Shown: positions 27,040-36,322, counted from the first letter of the stretch. The stretch is DNA of 64,000 nt from Planomonospora sp. ID67723 (GCF_015711605.1 NZ_JABTEZ010000002.1:1364001-1428000); one strand, 5' to 3'. Program-made: numbers and translations. The notes: generated by a model from the letters alone, not told the origin.

Positions 27040-28242
27040 ATGACCTTCAACCCGCTGCAGGAGCGGGGAATCCCGCTGGACCGGCAGCTGCGTAACTGGC
27101 GCGAGCTGAACGTCACCCCGATCGACCCCGACCACGCCGACCCCTACACCCGCTGCCGCATCATCGCGATGAACGGCATCGAGGTCGAGGCGGTCATGTT
27201 CAGCCATCAGTTCGCCCGGCACTGCCCGGACCCGGCGGTCCGCCAGCGGCTGGCCGAGGTCCGCTACATCGAGGCCCAGCAGCAGAAGGCGGTCAACTGG
27301 CTGCTGCCGGGGCTGGCCTCGGTGCTGGAGACCACGATCGCCTACGAGCAGGTCGCGGTCGACCTGACCTCCTGGGTCGCCCGGATGGAGCCCGACCCCT
27401 ACCTCAAGCAGGCCTACCAGTTCGGCGTGCTGGAGGACTTCGACCACCTGTACCGCTACGCCAACCTGTTCGAGATGATCGAGCACCGCAAGGCGGAGAA
27501 GATCGTCGACGGGCTGACCGAGGTCACCCCGGGACGGCCGACCTACCTGCACCACCGCCACCCGATCGACAACCTGCGCGAGCCCTACGACAAGGCCGGG
27601 ACCGACCCGATCTCCAAACTGCACGCGCTGACGATCATGGCGGCAGAGCAGCAGACCATGAACTTCTACATGAACGTCGGCCCCACCTACATGGAGCCGA
27701 TCGCCCGGCAGCTGTACCAGGAGATCGGGCTCATCGAAGAGGAGCACGTCACGCACTACGAGTCGCTGGTCGACCCGGGCGAGACCTGGTGGGAGCAGCT
27801 CGTCGTCCACGAGTACAACGAGTGCTACCTGTACCACTCGTTCATGCAGACCGAGTCCGACGCGAAGATCAGGGCGATCTGGGAGCTGCATCTGAACATG
27901 GAGCTGGAGCACCTGCGCATCGCCGCCGAGCTGATGCGCCGTCACGACGGCCGCGATCCCGAGCAGGTGGTGGCCTCGCAGCTGCCGGCGCCGGTGACCT
28001 TCGAGCCGAACAAGGCCTACGTGCGCGAGCTGCTGGCCACGCAGATCGACTTCACCACCATCGGCACCGGGTACGTGCAGGACATGCACGAGCGGTTCGA
28101 GCGGATGCAGCAGACGATCCACGGCGGGGAGAAGGCGCCCAGCGAGGTCGTCATCGAGGAGAACCGCAGCAAGTCCGGGCGGGAGTACCGCCTGGAGACC
28201 GAGGGGCCGCACCCCGTCCCCAGCCTGCGCGCCGAGCGCTGA
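27040..28242 (+). CDS. Tandem ferritin-like (four-helix) putative diiron protein
   Basis: A 400-aa, mostly helical protein that I do not recognise as a named family. Helices rich in Glu and His suggest two ferritin-like bundles. The second half has an E, ExxH, E, ExxH order: AAEQQTMNFY, EEEHVTHY, HEYNECYLYH, ELEHLRIA. The first half has Glu helices (GIEVEAVMFSH, EVRYIEAQQQ, TIAYEQVAVD) and EDFDHLYRY but a less perfect set, so it may be partly degenerate. ATG 27040 is set by GAGGAGAG upstream. Convergent with a hemerythrin gene. A role in iron or oxidative stress is inference. Confidence 0.68.
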   Translation: MTFNPLQERGIPLDRQLRNWRELNVTPIDPDHADPYTRCRIIAMNGIEVEAVMFSHQFARHCPDPAVRQRLAEVRYIEAQQQKAVNWLLPGLASVLETTIAYEQVAVDLTSWVARMEPDPYLKQAYQFGVLEDFDHLYRYANLFEMIEHRKAEKIVDGLTEVTPGRPTYLHHRHPIDNLREPYDKAGTDPISKLHALTIMAAEQQTMNFYMNVGPTYMEPIARQLYQEIGLIEEEHVTHYESLVDPGETWWEQLVVHEYNECYLYHSFMQTESDAKIRAIWELHLNMELEHLRIAAELMRRHDGRDPEQVVASQLPAPVTFEPNKAYVRELLATQIDFTTIGTGYVQDMHERFERMQQTIHGGEKAPSEVVIEENRSKSGREYRLETEGPHPVPSLRAER

Positions 28243-28269
28243 CCGGCGGCCTTCGGACCGGCGAACGGT

Positions 28270-28303
28270 ACGGCCCGCGTCCCCGCCGGGGGACGCGGGC
28301 CGT
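28270..28303. terminator. Bidirectional terminator between convergent genes
   Basis: A perfect 15-bp stem (ACGGCCCGCGTCCCC with complement) around a GCCG loop. It sits between the ferritin-like gene (+) and the hemerythrin (-), 28 and 20 bp from their stops. Confidence 0.8.
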
Positions 28304-28322
28304 CCGGCGCGGCCGGGAGTGC

Positions 28323-28910
28323 TCAGCCGTTCTTGCCCATGGCGTTGCGGATCACGTCGCGCACCCGGTCCATCATCGCCATCGGCGTTCCGACCAGCAG
28401 GTTCTTGGTCGCCGACTCCACGCCCGGGTGCGGGTGGGTCGGGGCCATCGCCTCGGCCGCCTTCACCCCGGCGGCCATGGCGCGCCGCTCGGCCTCGGAG
28501 GTGTGCGCGCGCAGCTGGGTGAACTCATACCGCTCCTCGCTGCGGGCGTGGGCGGTCACGGCGGCCCGCAGCAGCGCCAGGTTCGTCAGGAACTGGGCGT
28601 CCTGCGGCCCGGCCTCGTCCATCTTCATCAGCAGTTGCTTGGCCTCGTGCTCCTCGGCCAGCCGGTCGTCGACCACCGCGTCCCCGCCCTCCAGCTTGCG
28701 GCGGGCGTAGGGGTGGACGATCTCCTCCTCGGCCGTCTCGTGGACGGCCAGCAACCGCACCAGCCTCTGGAACGCCTCGGGCCGATCGGCCGAGGAGGCC
28801 CTCTCGACCTCGTCGAACATGTCCCTGATCAGGGCGTGCTGCGCCAGCAGCAGATCGACGACGTCGTTCTCCTCCATGAGCTCCGGCATCGGCCGGTGCT
28901 GGGTGGTCAT
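28323..28910 (-). CDS. Hemerythrin HHE-domain protein
   Basis: A 195-aa protein with a hemerythrin-like four-helix bundle. His/Glu ligands appear in AQHALIRDMFDEVE, AVHETAEEEIVHPY, EEHEAKQLLMKM and AHARSEERYEF. It should bind a diiron centre and sense or store O2, NO or iron. A good Shine-Dalgarno (AAGGGAGA) precedes ATG 28910. Convergent with the ferritin-like gene. Confidence 0.9.
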   Translation of the reverse strand: MTTQHRPMPELMEENDVVDLLLAQHALIRDMFDEVERASSADRPEAFQRLVRLLAVHETAEEEIVHPYARRKLEGGDAVVDDRLAEEHEAKQLLMKMDEAGPQDAQFLTNLALLRAAVTAHARSEERYEFTQLRAHTSEAERRAMAAGVKAAEAMAPTHPHPGVESATKNLLVGTPMAMMDRVRDVIRNAMGKNG

Positions 28911-29097
28911 GTCCGTCTCCCTTCGTGTCCTTCGCGCACGCCTGGCCTACCCCCGCCGCGGCGCTGAAACCCGCTCCGGCGCGGCGCCGGGACCGCGCCC
29001 CTGCTCGGTGCGGATTTGTCCGGCGCGGGGAGAGCTCCGGCCCGCCGGGGACGACCGGCCGGTCCGCGCGGTCACGGGTCGAGGGTCTGTCGGCGGG

Positions 29098-29715
29098 TCA
29101 CAGGTCCAGGGGCGAGCGGCCGAAGCGCTCCCGCAGGAACCGCCCCTGGTCACGAAGGGCCTGCTCGTCACCCTGGTGGACGGCCTGGGCCACCTCCCGC
29201 AGGGCGGCCTCCAGCAGGTCGAGCTGGGCCAGGAGCTCCTCGTGGGCGCTGCGCTCACGGTCGCCGCGGCGGGTGAGTGCGTAGGCGCGCGGAAGGTTGG
29301 CGTAGGCCTCCAGACCGGCCGGGAGGTAGTCGCGGATCGTCTGGGAGACGACGTGCAGGTGGTCGGGGGAGGCGGCCAGCACCTCCGCCCGGTCCAGCAC
29401 GCCCCCGATCACCTCGGCCAGGGCGGTCACCCGTGTCACCACGTCACCGGGGAAACGGCGGGAGTCCCGCACGCCGCACAGCAGCGTGTCGAGATCCGCC
29501 CGGAGCGGGCCCGTCTCCACCCCGGCGTGGGGGATAGTCAGCCGGATCCGGTCCGGCGGGGTCAGCAGCACGCCCACGCCGTACAGCCCGGCCACGACCA
29601 CCGGCCAGAACGCGCCCGCCAGGCCGAGGAAGTGGGCCAGGAGACCGGCCAGGGCGAGCGCGCAGCCGACGATGTTCCTCGTCGAGCCGAGGTACCCGAG
29701 CACCCGGTCAACCAC
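29098..29715 (-). CDS. XpaC-like membrane protein of the TelA operon
   Basis: A 205-aa protein with two N-terminal membrane spans (about 13-30 and 35-50) and a helical cytoplasmic domain. Architecture and company with TelA recall the XpaC / '5-bromo-4-chloroindolyl phosphate hydrolysis' family, which often sits beside telA in Firmicutes. The GTG at 29715 follows GGAAGGAGG, deciding the start against the longer frame to 29772. Last gene of a four-gene minus-strand operon. Molecular role unknown. Confidence 0.6.
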   Translation of the reverse strand: MVDRVLGYLGSTRNIVGCALALAGLLAHFLGLAGAFWPVVVAGLYGVGVLLTPPDRIRLTIPHAGVETGPLRADLDTLLCGVRDSRRFPGDVVTRVTALAEVIGGVLDRAEVLAASPDHLHVVSQTIRDYLPAGLEAYANLPRAYALTRRGDRERSAHEELLAQLDLLEAALREVAQAVHQGDEQALRDQGRFLRERFGRSPLDL

Positions 29716-29768
29716 GCGCGCCTCCTTCCCGGTCCCGGCCCGGGGCCGCCGGGCGCGTGCCCGGCCCG

Positions 29769-31376
29769 TCACTGGTAGCCACGGATCTCCTTGAAGGCCG
29801 CGGCCAGTGAGCTGTCGCGGGCGTCGAAGACGGCGCCTCCGGTCAGCGCGGCGACCTTGTTCATCTCCGCCGCGTCGCTCTCCCCGAACAGCACGACGAA
29901 GGTCCGCGCCCGGCGGGATTCGGGCAGCATCCGGTACAGGGACTCGAAGTCCTCCAGCGACGCGCCGTCGGTGTTGTCGCCGTCGGTCATGAGCACGATA
30001 GAGGTGTAGTGGTCCGGGTCGCCCTGCAGGCTCTGGACGTAGGCCGCCCGCAGTCCGTCGTAGATCGCGGTTCCGCCGTCGGCGCCGAGGCCCCCGGCGT
30101 ATCCCCTGATCTCCTCCAGCGCCGGTCCGGGGTCACCCGCAGGCAGCGTGAAGGTGCGCGGGGTGCCGACACGGTCGCTGAACGGGATCATGGTCACGGT
30201 CTCGCGGCTGCGGAACCGGGAGAACGTGCCGGAGGCCGAGCGGTCGGCTCCGGTCAGCATGACCAGGGTCTGGCGCAGCGCCTCGATCCGCTCGCCGCTC
30301 ATCGAGCCGGAGGTGTCCAGCACGAACAGGGCGTGCGCGGGGGTGCGCGCCTCGTCGAGATAGGCGGTGATGAGCCGGTCGGCGGCGGCTCTGCGGTTGG
30401 GGAAGGGCAGCTCCAGCAGCGGCGCCGAGCCGAACTCCGGTCCCGGCCGGACCTCGGGGACGGCGGGCCGCCGGTGGGTGGAGGCCATGATCTCCCGCTG
30501 CACGTCCGGCGTGCGCAGCCAGGCGGCCAGTTTGCCGTACAGCTCCCGCTTGTGCGGCGGGGCGGAGGCCAGCAGGGTCAGCGGGTAGTCGGCGGTGACC
30601 ACGCCGTCGCTCGGGTAGACGAGCGTCAGGTCCTTCATGCCCAGCAGCACGGACTCGTAGTTCACGATGCCGTCCACTCCGCCCTGCCGGGCATAGGCGT
30701 CGGCCAGCCAGCCCGATGAGCCCGCGGTCAGCCTCTGGGCGGAGAAGAACTCCTTCAGCTTCGGCGTGACCGCCGACACCTGCCCGGCGTCCAGGGCCTC
30801 TCCGGCGTCCGACAGCGCGGCGGCCACGCCGACCAGCGCGGAGAAGCCCGAGTTGGAGGAGGCCGGGTTCGCCATGCCGAAGGTGAACCGCCCCTGCCGG
30901 GCGGCGCCGGCGATCTGCTCCCAGGTCGCCTTCCCGTCCTGCCAGCCGAGCTCCCGGGCCTTGGCGGTCCTGAGGCCGAGCAGCACGGGTGAGACCATGA
31001 TCTTGGTCTGGGTGGACAGCCTGGCGGATGCTCCGTCGATCAGCGACAGGTAGCGGTTGGAGGAGAACCAGAGGGCGTCGTATCTGCCGTCGGCGCCGCC
31101 GCCGGCCACCTGCTCGGCCCCGTCCAGGGTGCCGGTGTAGGAGATCTTCACCTTGACCCCGGAGCGCGCCAGCATCGGTTCGAGGTCCTTGACCTCGCTG
31201 CCGGCGAGGACCCGCAGCACCTCCGGGTCGTCGCCGGCGCTCTGCCCGGACGCGCACGAGGACAGACCGAGTGCCAGCGTCAGCGCCAGCACGGGCCGCA
31301 GGACCCGCCGCAGCACCGGCCTCAGCGGCCGGGCGGCCATCTGCCCGGGGACGGGCCCCGGCGGACGGGCGGTCAC
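29769..31376 (-). CDS. Lipoprotein with solute-binding-like and von Willebrand A domains
   Basis: A 535-aa lipoprotein (lipobox LSSC, Cys41). Residues about 53-320 resemble a type II periplasmic binding protein (LRVLAGSEVKDLEPML, ALWFSSNRYL, GMANPASSNSGFSALVG). Residues 348-535 form a vWA domain with a complete MIDAS: DTSGS 354-358, Thr436 in GGTAIYD and TDGD 464-467. This fusion suggests a metal-dependent surface adaptor. Its GTG start overlaps the telA stop by 4 bp (GTGA). Part of an operon with telA, a second binding-like protein and an XpaC-like protein. Confidence 0.85.
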   Translation of the reverse strand: MTARPPGPVPGQMAARPLRPVLRRVLRPVLALTLALGLSSCASGQSAGDDPEVLRVLAGSEVKDLEPMLARSGVKVKISYTGTLDGAEQVAGGGADGRYDALWFSSNRYLSLIDGASARLSTQTKIMVSPVLLGLRTAKARELGWQDGKATWEQIAGAARQGRFTFGMANPASSNSGFSALVGVAAALSDAGEALDAGQVSAVTPKLKEFFSAQRLTAGSSGWLADAYARQGGVDGIVNYESVLLGMKDLTLVYPSDGVVTADYPLTLLASAPPHKRELYGKLAAWLRTPDVQREIMASTHRRPAVPEVRPGPEFGSAPLLELPFPNRRAAADRLITAYLDEARTPAHALFVLDTSGSMSGERIEALRQTLVMLTGADRSASGTFSRFRSRETVTMIPFSDRVGTPRTFTLPAGDPGPALEEIRGYAGGLGADGGTAIYDGLRAAYVQSLQGDPDHYTSIVLMTDGDNTDGASLEDFESLYRMLPESRRARTFVVLFGESDAAEMNKVAALTGGAVFDARDSSLAAAFKEIRGYQ

Positions 31377-32557
31377 CGGCCCGCCTCCGCCCGGTCCAGG
31401 TAGGTCCTGGCGTGCTCCAGCTCGCCGCTGAGGCTCTGGACGGTGACGGCCATGCTCTCCACGGCCTGGGCACGGAAGGAGTCGATCATGTCCATGGTGG
31501 CGTAGACGTTGTCGAAGGCCCTGCGCAGGGCGTCCATGTCCACCGTGGTCGAGGCCGCCTGGTTCTGGACGGCCCCTGCCTGGGTGCGCAGCATCTCGCT
31601 GGTGGCCAGGATCAGGTCGCTCGTTGTGGCGTTGAGCGCGCCGATCTGGTCCAGCACCAGTTTCTGGCCGGCCAGCGCCTGCGCCACCGTGACCGCGGTG
31701 CGCAGCGCGGCGACCGTCGTGGTGGTCGCCCGGTCCACGCCCTTGCTGAGCTCCAGGTTGTTCCTGCGGACCAGGTCCAGGGCGAGGTAGCTCTGGGCGG
31801 AGACGGCCAGCTGGGTGAGGATGTCCTGGTGCTTCTGCCGTACGGTGAACAGGGCGTCGGAGCGCAGCGCGGCCGCCTTCTCCGGGTCGGTCGCCTCCAG
31901 CCGGAGCAGGTGCTCCTCCAGCGCGGCGTCGAGCGCGGCGGCCATCACCGCGTACTCCTGCAGGCGGGTCATCGCCTCCCACAGGTTCGCCTTCTCGCCC
32001 TCGATGGCGGCGTTGTCCTTCAGCAGCTCGTCCTGGCCGGACTTCAGCGCCCTGACGATGTCGTCGAGGTGTTTCTGCGCCGAGGCGTACTTCGCGAAGT
32101 AGTCGCGGAGCCGGTCGCCGAAGGGGATCAGCCCGAGCAGCTTGCGCGGCCCGTCGCCGGCCTGCTTCGGGTCGAGGTCCACCACCGTGCGGCGCAGCGC
32201 CACCAGCTGCCCGGCCACCCGGCCCTGGGCGTCGGCCGCCTCGCCTCTGGCCGAGGCCAGAGCCGCCACCGGGCGTTGGAGCATGCGGTTGGCCACGTGG
32301 GAGGCGGCGCGGATCTCCGAGTCGCCCATAGAGGAGACGTCGTGCACCTTCCGGGTGAAGTCCGGCAGCCGAGGGTCCATCCCGGCCAGTTCCGCGGCGA
32401 AGTCCCGCGCCTTGGCGGCGAGCTCGTCCGCGCGGCCGTCGGGCAGCGGGAGCATGGTCGCGGCCCGCTCGGCGGGTACGGCCGTCACCGGAGCGGGCGG
32501 GGTGAGCGTCAGACCGGTCGCGTCCCCGGCCGTGCCGTGCGCTGTGTCCTGTGACAT
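31373..32557 (-). CDS. telA: TelA-type toxic-anion-resistance family protein
   Basis: A 394-aa helical protein of the TelA/KlaA family named for tellurite resistance. Family segments include LLGLIPFGDRLRDYF near 140-155, the long coiled-coil helices, ALRSDALFTVRQKHQDILTQ and NNLELSKGVDRATTTTVAALRTAV. It has no signal peptide and is cytoplasmic or membrane-associated. AAGGAGG precedes ATG 32557. Two bases separate it from the upstream binding-like gene and its stop overlaps the vWA gene. Real biological role beyond tellurite is unsettled. Confidence 0.9.
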   Translation of the reverse strand: MSQDTAHGTAGDATGLTLTPPAPVTAVPAERAATMLPLPDGRADELAAKARDFAAELAGMDPRLPDFTRKVHDVSSMGDSEIRAASHVANRMLQRPVAALASARGEAADAQGRVAGQLVALRRTVVDLDPKQAGDGPRKLLGLIPFGDRLRDYFAKYASAQKHLDDIVRALKSGQDELLKDNAAIEGEKANLWEAMTRLQEYAVMAAALDAALEEHLLRLEATDPEKAAALRSDALFTVRQKHQDILTQLAVSAQSYLALDLVRRNNLELSKGVDRATTTTVAALRTAVTVAQALAGQKLVLDQIGALNATTSDLILATSEMLRTQAGAVQNQAASTTVDMDALRRAFDNVYATMDMIDSFRAQAVESMAVTVQSLSGELEHARTYLDRAEAGR

Positions 32558-32559
32558 GG

Positions 32560-33669
32560 TCAGGATCCTCCTTCGGCCTGCGGTACGGCGCCGCCGGCGT
32601 AGAGCCGTTCGATGGTGCCGATCAGCTGTTCCAGGCGGTCGTAGGTGGGCGGTTCGACCACGTCGACCAGGTCGCGGGCGACCGGGGCGCCGTGCCTGGA
32701 GACCAGATCGGTGAAGGCCGACGGGTCCGCGGTGCGGAAGCCGTGCCGGGCGGCCAGGGCGCGCAGCTCGGGGTCCTCGGTCAGCAGCCGCCCGACCTCG
32801 TTCGCCTGCTCGGTGAACGGCACCAGCGTGTGCTTGCTGAGCACCGTCGGCGCGGGGTAGAGCAGTCGCATCTCGGGGGTGATGGAGCCGTCGCGGGAGA
32901 ACAGCCGCGACAGGTACTGGGCCTCGTAGGCGACCACCATCGGCGTCTTGCCGGACCCCATCACGAGGTAGTCCTCGAAGGGGGCCTCGGTCGAGGACTG
33001 GGAGTAACCCTGGTCGAGGAAGACCGGCGCGAGCTTCCCGGCCGCCCGCGGCACCTGCGCGGCGGTGGTGACCACGTCCTCGCCGTTGGCCACGTAGCTG
33101 GTCATCGCCAGGTACATGGCCGCGGAGTTGGAGGTCCTGATGTCGGTGGTGGTCAGCAGCACCCGCTTGCGCGCGGGGTAGGCGGTGTTGCCGGGCAGCT
33201 CGTCCCACCTGGTTCCCTCGGCGACCAGGTCCAGGTACTTGGCGATGTCCAGCACCTGGTAGCCGCGTCCGGAGTCGCGCACCAGCCCGGCTCCGGCCAG
33301 CACGTCGGCGATCGGCTTGAAGGTGGCCACCGCCATGGGGGAGTGGAAGGGAGAGAAGACCCGGGCGACCCCCCGATCCTTTTTGATCTTCTCCGCGGCG
33401 GGGAGGCTGGAGGGGAAGGCGAAGGCGTAGCCGTCGAGATCCACCTCGGTGGCGATCTGGCGGGACCCTGCGGTGTCCACCTCGACGCGCAGGCCGTGCT
33501 TCTCGAAGGCCGCGCGCACCCGGGAGTCGTCGAAGAACGGCTTCTTCTCCGAACCGATCACACCCCGCACGACCGTGGGCCCGCCGGCTCCGTTGCCGAG
33601 CACGACCGCCACCACGACAGCGGCACCGAGCAGCAGCGCCAGGGCGATGCCGATCGAGCGTCTCATCAC
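32560..33669 (-). CDS. Secreted or anchored binding-protein-like component of the TelA operon
   Basis: A 369-aa protein with an N-terminal hydrophobic signal or anchor (about 5-25) and no lipobox. The rest resembles a type II extracellular binding protein (GVIGSEKKPFFDD, DLDGYAFAFPSS, TTDIRTSNSAAMYLAMTSY, YEAQYLSRLF). It parallels the binding half of the downstream vWA lipoprotein, so the operon has two such modules but no ABC permease. GTG 33669 or ATG 33666 may start. First gene of the operon. Confidence 0.75.
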   Translation of the reverse strand: MMRRSIGIALALLLGAAVVVAVVLGNGAGGPTVVRGVIGSEKKPFFDDSRVRAAFEKHGLRVEVDTAGSRQIATEVDLDGYAFAFPSSLPAAEKIKKDRGVARVFSPFHSPMAVATFKPIADVLAGAGLVRDSGRGYQVLDIAKYLDLVAEGTRWDELPGNTAYPARKRVLLTTTDIRTSNSAAMYLAMTSYVANGEDVVTTAAQVPRAAGKLAPVFLDQGYSQSSTEAPFEDYLVMGSGKTPMVVAYEAQYLSRLFSRDGSITPEMRLLYPAPTVLSKHTLVPFTEQANEVGRLLTEDPELRALAARHGFRTADPSAFTDLVSRHGAPVARDLVDVVEPPTYDRLEQLIGTIERLYAGGAVPQAEGGS

Positions 33670-33857
33670 ACCCCTTTTCCTGAAATAGCCCCTTTAATGG
33701 GGATTATCTGAGGTCGGGAAAAGGGGTGGGCGTTTCATGTGAGGATATGTCGGAGAATTCAGAGGGTGTTCATTTTCTCGTCATATCCGGTGATCTGGCG
33801 GCGGTTTTGTGAATGTTTCTGGTGGTTTCGGATGGTTTGGAGTCCGTTTCGGCTCGC

Positions 33858-35693
33858 TCAGACCTGCCGGATCGAGTCCTTGTAGAGAGAGTCGAGAACG
33901 TCCCGGTAGCGCTCCTCCACCTCCCGGCGGCGGATCTTCATGCTCGGGGTCAGCTCGCCGGTCTCCACGGTGAAATCGGCCGGCAGGATCGCGAAATCCT
34001 TGACGGTCTCGTAGCTGGCCAGGTCGGCGTTGACGCTCTCGATCGCCCGCCGTACCTCCTCGCGCATCCGGGGGTGCCCGCGCAGTTCGGCCGGGTCCTC
34101 CGGCAGCCCCTCGGCCTTCGCCCACGGCGCGACCACATCCGGGTCGAGCGTCACCAGTGCCGTGCAGTAGTTGCGCCGGTCACCGTGGACGACGACATGG
34201 GACAGGAACGGGCAGGCGGCCTTGATCCGGCCCTCCAGGTGCTGGGGCGCGACGTACTTGCCGCCGGAGGTCTTGATCAGTTCCTTCTTCCGGTCGGTGA
34301 TGCGCAGCCGGCCGGCCTCGTCGAGCTCGCCGATGTCACCGGTGTGCAGCCAGCCGTCCTGGAGCGCCTCGGCGCTCTCCTCGGGCAGGCCGTGGTAGCC
34401 GCGCATGATCCCGTGCCCGCCGATCAGGATCTCCCCGTCCTCGGCGATCTTCACGGTGACGCCGGGCAGCGGCAGGCCGACCGTGCCGAACCTCACGTTC
34501 CCCGGCCGGTTGACGAAGCTGCCCGCCGACGACTCGGTCAGGCCGTACCCCTCCAGGATCGTCAGCCCGGCGGCGTCGAAGAACTCGGCCATCTCCAGCG
34601 AGAGGGGGGCCGAGCCGGAGATGAAGTAGCGGATGCGCCCGCCGAACCTGGCGCGCAGCTTGGCGAAGACCAGCCGGTCGGCGAGGGCGTGGCGGGCCCG
34701 CAGCCCGGGGGAGAGGGCCCGGCCCTCCTGGCGGGCGCGGACCGTCTCCAGGCCGACGGCCCGTGCCCAGCGGAACAGTCTCAGCTTGATGCCGCCCTCG
34801 CGCTGCACGGTCGCGGTCACGGTGTTGTGGATCTTCTCGAAGATTCGGGGCGCGGCGGCCATCACGGTGGGCCGGACCGCCCCGAGGTTGGCCGCGATGC
34901 GGTCCAGGCGGCCGTCGATCACGGTCGGCGTGCCCACGGCGATCATCACGGACTCCAGCAGCTTGCCGAACGAGTGCGACATCGGCAGCCAGAGGAAGTG
35001 CAGGTCGCCGGGGGTCATCAGGTCGATCTGGGCGGCCGCGCGGGCGGTGTGCAGCCAGTTGCGGTGGGTCAGCTCCACCCCCTTGGGGCGGCCGGTCGTC
35101 CCCGAGGTGTAGATCAGCGTGGCCAGGTCGTCCTCCGTGACGGCGTCCACCATCCGGTCGTAGTCGGCCGTGTCGGCGGTGCCGTCCCCCGTGCCGTCCC
35201 CCGTGCCGTCCCCCGCGCCGGAGCGCGCCACCTGGTCGAGGGTGAGCACCCAGCCCTCCTCGTCGGCCTCGCCGTCGATGACGACCACGTGCTTGACGGC
35301 GGGGATCTCGCTCCTGACGGAACGGAGCTTGGCCACCTGGTCGTCGTTCTCCGCGATGACCAGCACGCTGCCGGAGTCGGAGAGGATGAACGCGCACTCC
35401 GCGGCGGTGTTGGAGGGGTAGATCGTGGTGGTGGCCGCCCCGGTGGACAGGACCGCCAGGTCCGCGATGATCCACTCCACCCGGGTCCCGCAGAGCACCG
35501 CCGCGCGGGTGCCGGGTTCGAGGCCGAGCGCGCGCAGGCCCAGGGCCAGGGCACGGACCCGCTCACCCGCCTCGGACCAGGTGAGCGAGGCCCAGCCGTC
35601 GCCCGAGGGGTGACGGAAGGCCTCCGTGTACGGTGTCGCTCGGATCCGGCTCCGCAGCAGTGCGGGGAGGGAACCGGTGTATTCGACGCTCAT
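33858..35693 (-). CDS. Long-chain fatty acid-CoA ligase (AMP-forming)
   Basis: A 611-aa ANL-superfamily enzyme. The P-loop IYTSGTTGRPKG, GYGLTESSA, and the hinge region GWLHTGDIGELDEAGRLRI with DRKKELIKTSGGKYV are intact. It activates fatty acids to acyl-AMP and then acyl-CoA. ATG 35693 is set by GAGGTG upstream. A triple 12-bp repeat (35179-35214) encodes three GDGT units in a surface loop, probably replication slippage. Divergent from a TetR gene with an inverted repeat between them. Confidence 0.93.
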   Translation of the reverse strand: MSVEYTGSLPALLRSRIRATPYTEAFRHPSGDGWASLTWSEAGERVRALALGLRALGLEPGTRAAVLCGTRVEWIIADLAVLSTGAATTTIYPSNTAAECAFILSDSGSVLVIAENDDQVAKLRSVRSEIPAVKHVVVIDGEADEEGWVLTLDQVARSGAGDGTGDGTGDGTADTADYDRMVDAVTEDDLATLIYTSGTTGRPKGVELTHRNWLHTARAAAQIDLMTPGDLHFLWLPMSHSFGKLLESVMIAVGTPTVIDGRLDRIAANLGAVRPTVMAAAPRIFEKIHNTVTATVQREGGIKLRLFRWARAVGLETVRARQEGRALSPGLRARHALADRLVFAKLRARFGGRIRYFISGSAPLSLEMAEFFDAAGLTILEGYGLTESSAGSFVNRPGNVRFGTVGLPLPGVTVKIAEDGEILIGGHGIMRGYHGLPEESAEALQDGWLHTGDIGELDEAGRLRITDRKKELIKTSGGKYVAPQHLEGRIKAACPFLSHVVVHGDRRNYCTALVTLDPDVVAPWAKAEGLPEDPAELRGHPRMREEVRRAIESVNADLASYETVKDFAILPADFTVETGELTPSMKIRRREVEERYRDVLDSLYKDSIRQV

Positions 35694-35715
35694 GACGCAC
35701 CTCGGTTGGAGTGGC

Positions 35716-35735
35716 ACTCTAGAGCGTTACTCTAG
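35716..35735. promoter_or_regulatory. Probable TetR operator between acyl-CoA ligase and TetR gene
   Basis: Inverted repeat CTAGAG (35719-35724), CGTTA, CTCTAG (35730-35735), also readable as a direct ACTCTAG repeat. TACTCT (35728-35733) within it is a possible -10 for the TetR gene, so binding would block that promoter and probably the divergent ligase. Confidence 0.6.
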
Positions 35736-35752
35736 CAATCGGGGGTGGATCG

Positions 35753-36322
35753 ATGGCAAGGGGCGCCACGCGCGCGGCGATCCTGGAGGCGGCGCTGCGG
35801 ATCGTGGCCGAGGGCGGGCTGGGGGCCATGACGGTCGGCCGGCTGGCCGAGGTCTCCGGAGCCTCGAACGGGAGCATTTACCACCACTTCGGCAGCCGGG
35901 GCGGGGTGGTCGCCGAGCTTTACCGGGAGAGTTTCGCGGAGCTGGTCGGGGCGATGGCCCTCGCCCTCGACGACCGGCCGGCCGAGGCGGTCGTACCCGA
36001 GCTGGCGGGGCGGTTCCTCGACTGGATCGTGGAGAACCCGACCCGCGGGGAGTTCGTCTACCGCGCCTCGGTCGCCGGGCTGCTCGCCGAGGACGGGGTC
36101 GCCGAGTTCAAGGCGCGGGTCATGGCGCCGCTGGCGGAGTGGTTCGAGGCGCGTACGGCCTGCGGGGAGCTGCGGCCGGTCCCGGCCTGGGCGCTGGACG
36201 CGGTGGTCATGGGCCCGGCCCACGAGTGCGCCCGGCGCTACCTGGCCGGGCCGGACTCCTTCGATCTGAAGCTGGCCCGTCCCGAGGTCGAGCACGCGGT
36301 CTGGGCGATCGTGCGGCCCTGA
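35753..36322 (+). CDS. TetR-family regulator
   Basis: A 189-aa TetR-type protein. The HTH is MTVGRLAEVSGASNGSIYHH in the first 50 residues, and a small helical ligand domain follows. GGGGGTGG precedes the ATG. Divergent from the acyl-CoA ligase, so control of fatty-acid activation, probably with acyl-CoA as ligand, is likely but inferred. Confidence 0.88.
   Translation: MARGATRAAILEAALRIVAEGGLGAMTVGRLAEVSGASNGSIYHHFGSRGGVVAELYRESFAELVGAMALALDDRPAEAVVPELAGRFLDWIVENPTRGEFVYRASVAGLLAEDGVAEFKARVMAPLAEWFEARTACGELRPVPAWALDAVVMGPAHECARRYLAGPDSFDLKLARPEVEHAVWAIVRP

Noticed and set aside
31377-31982. N-terminal extension of the vWA lipoprotein to 737 aa
   Set aside because: It reads through telA in another frame. 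The lipoprotein signal and GTGA overlap place the start at 31376.
35179-35214. Three exact 12-bp repeats
   Set aside because: In-frame repeats encoding GDGT units in the acyl-CoA ligase; probably slippage, not a regulatory array.
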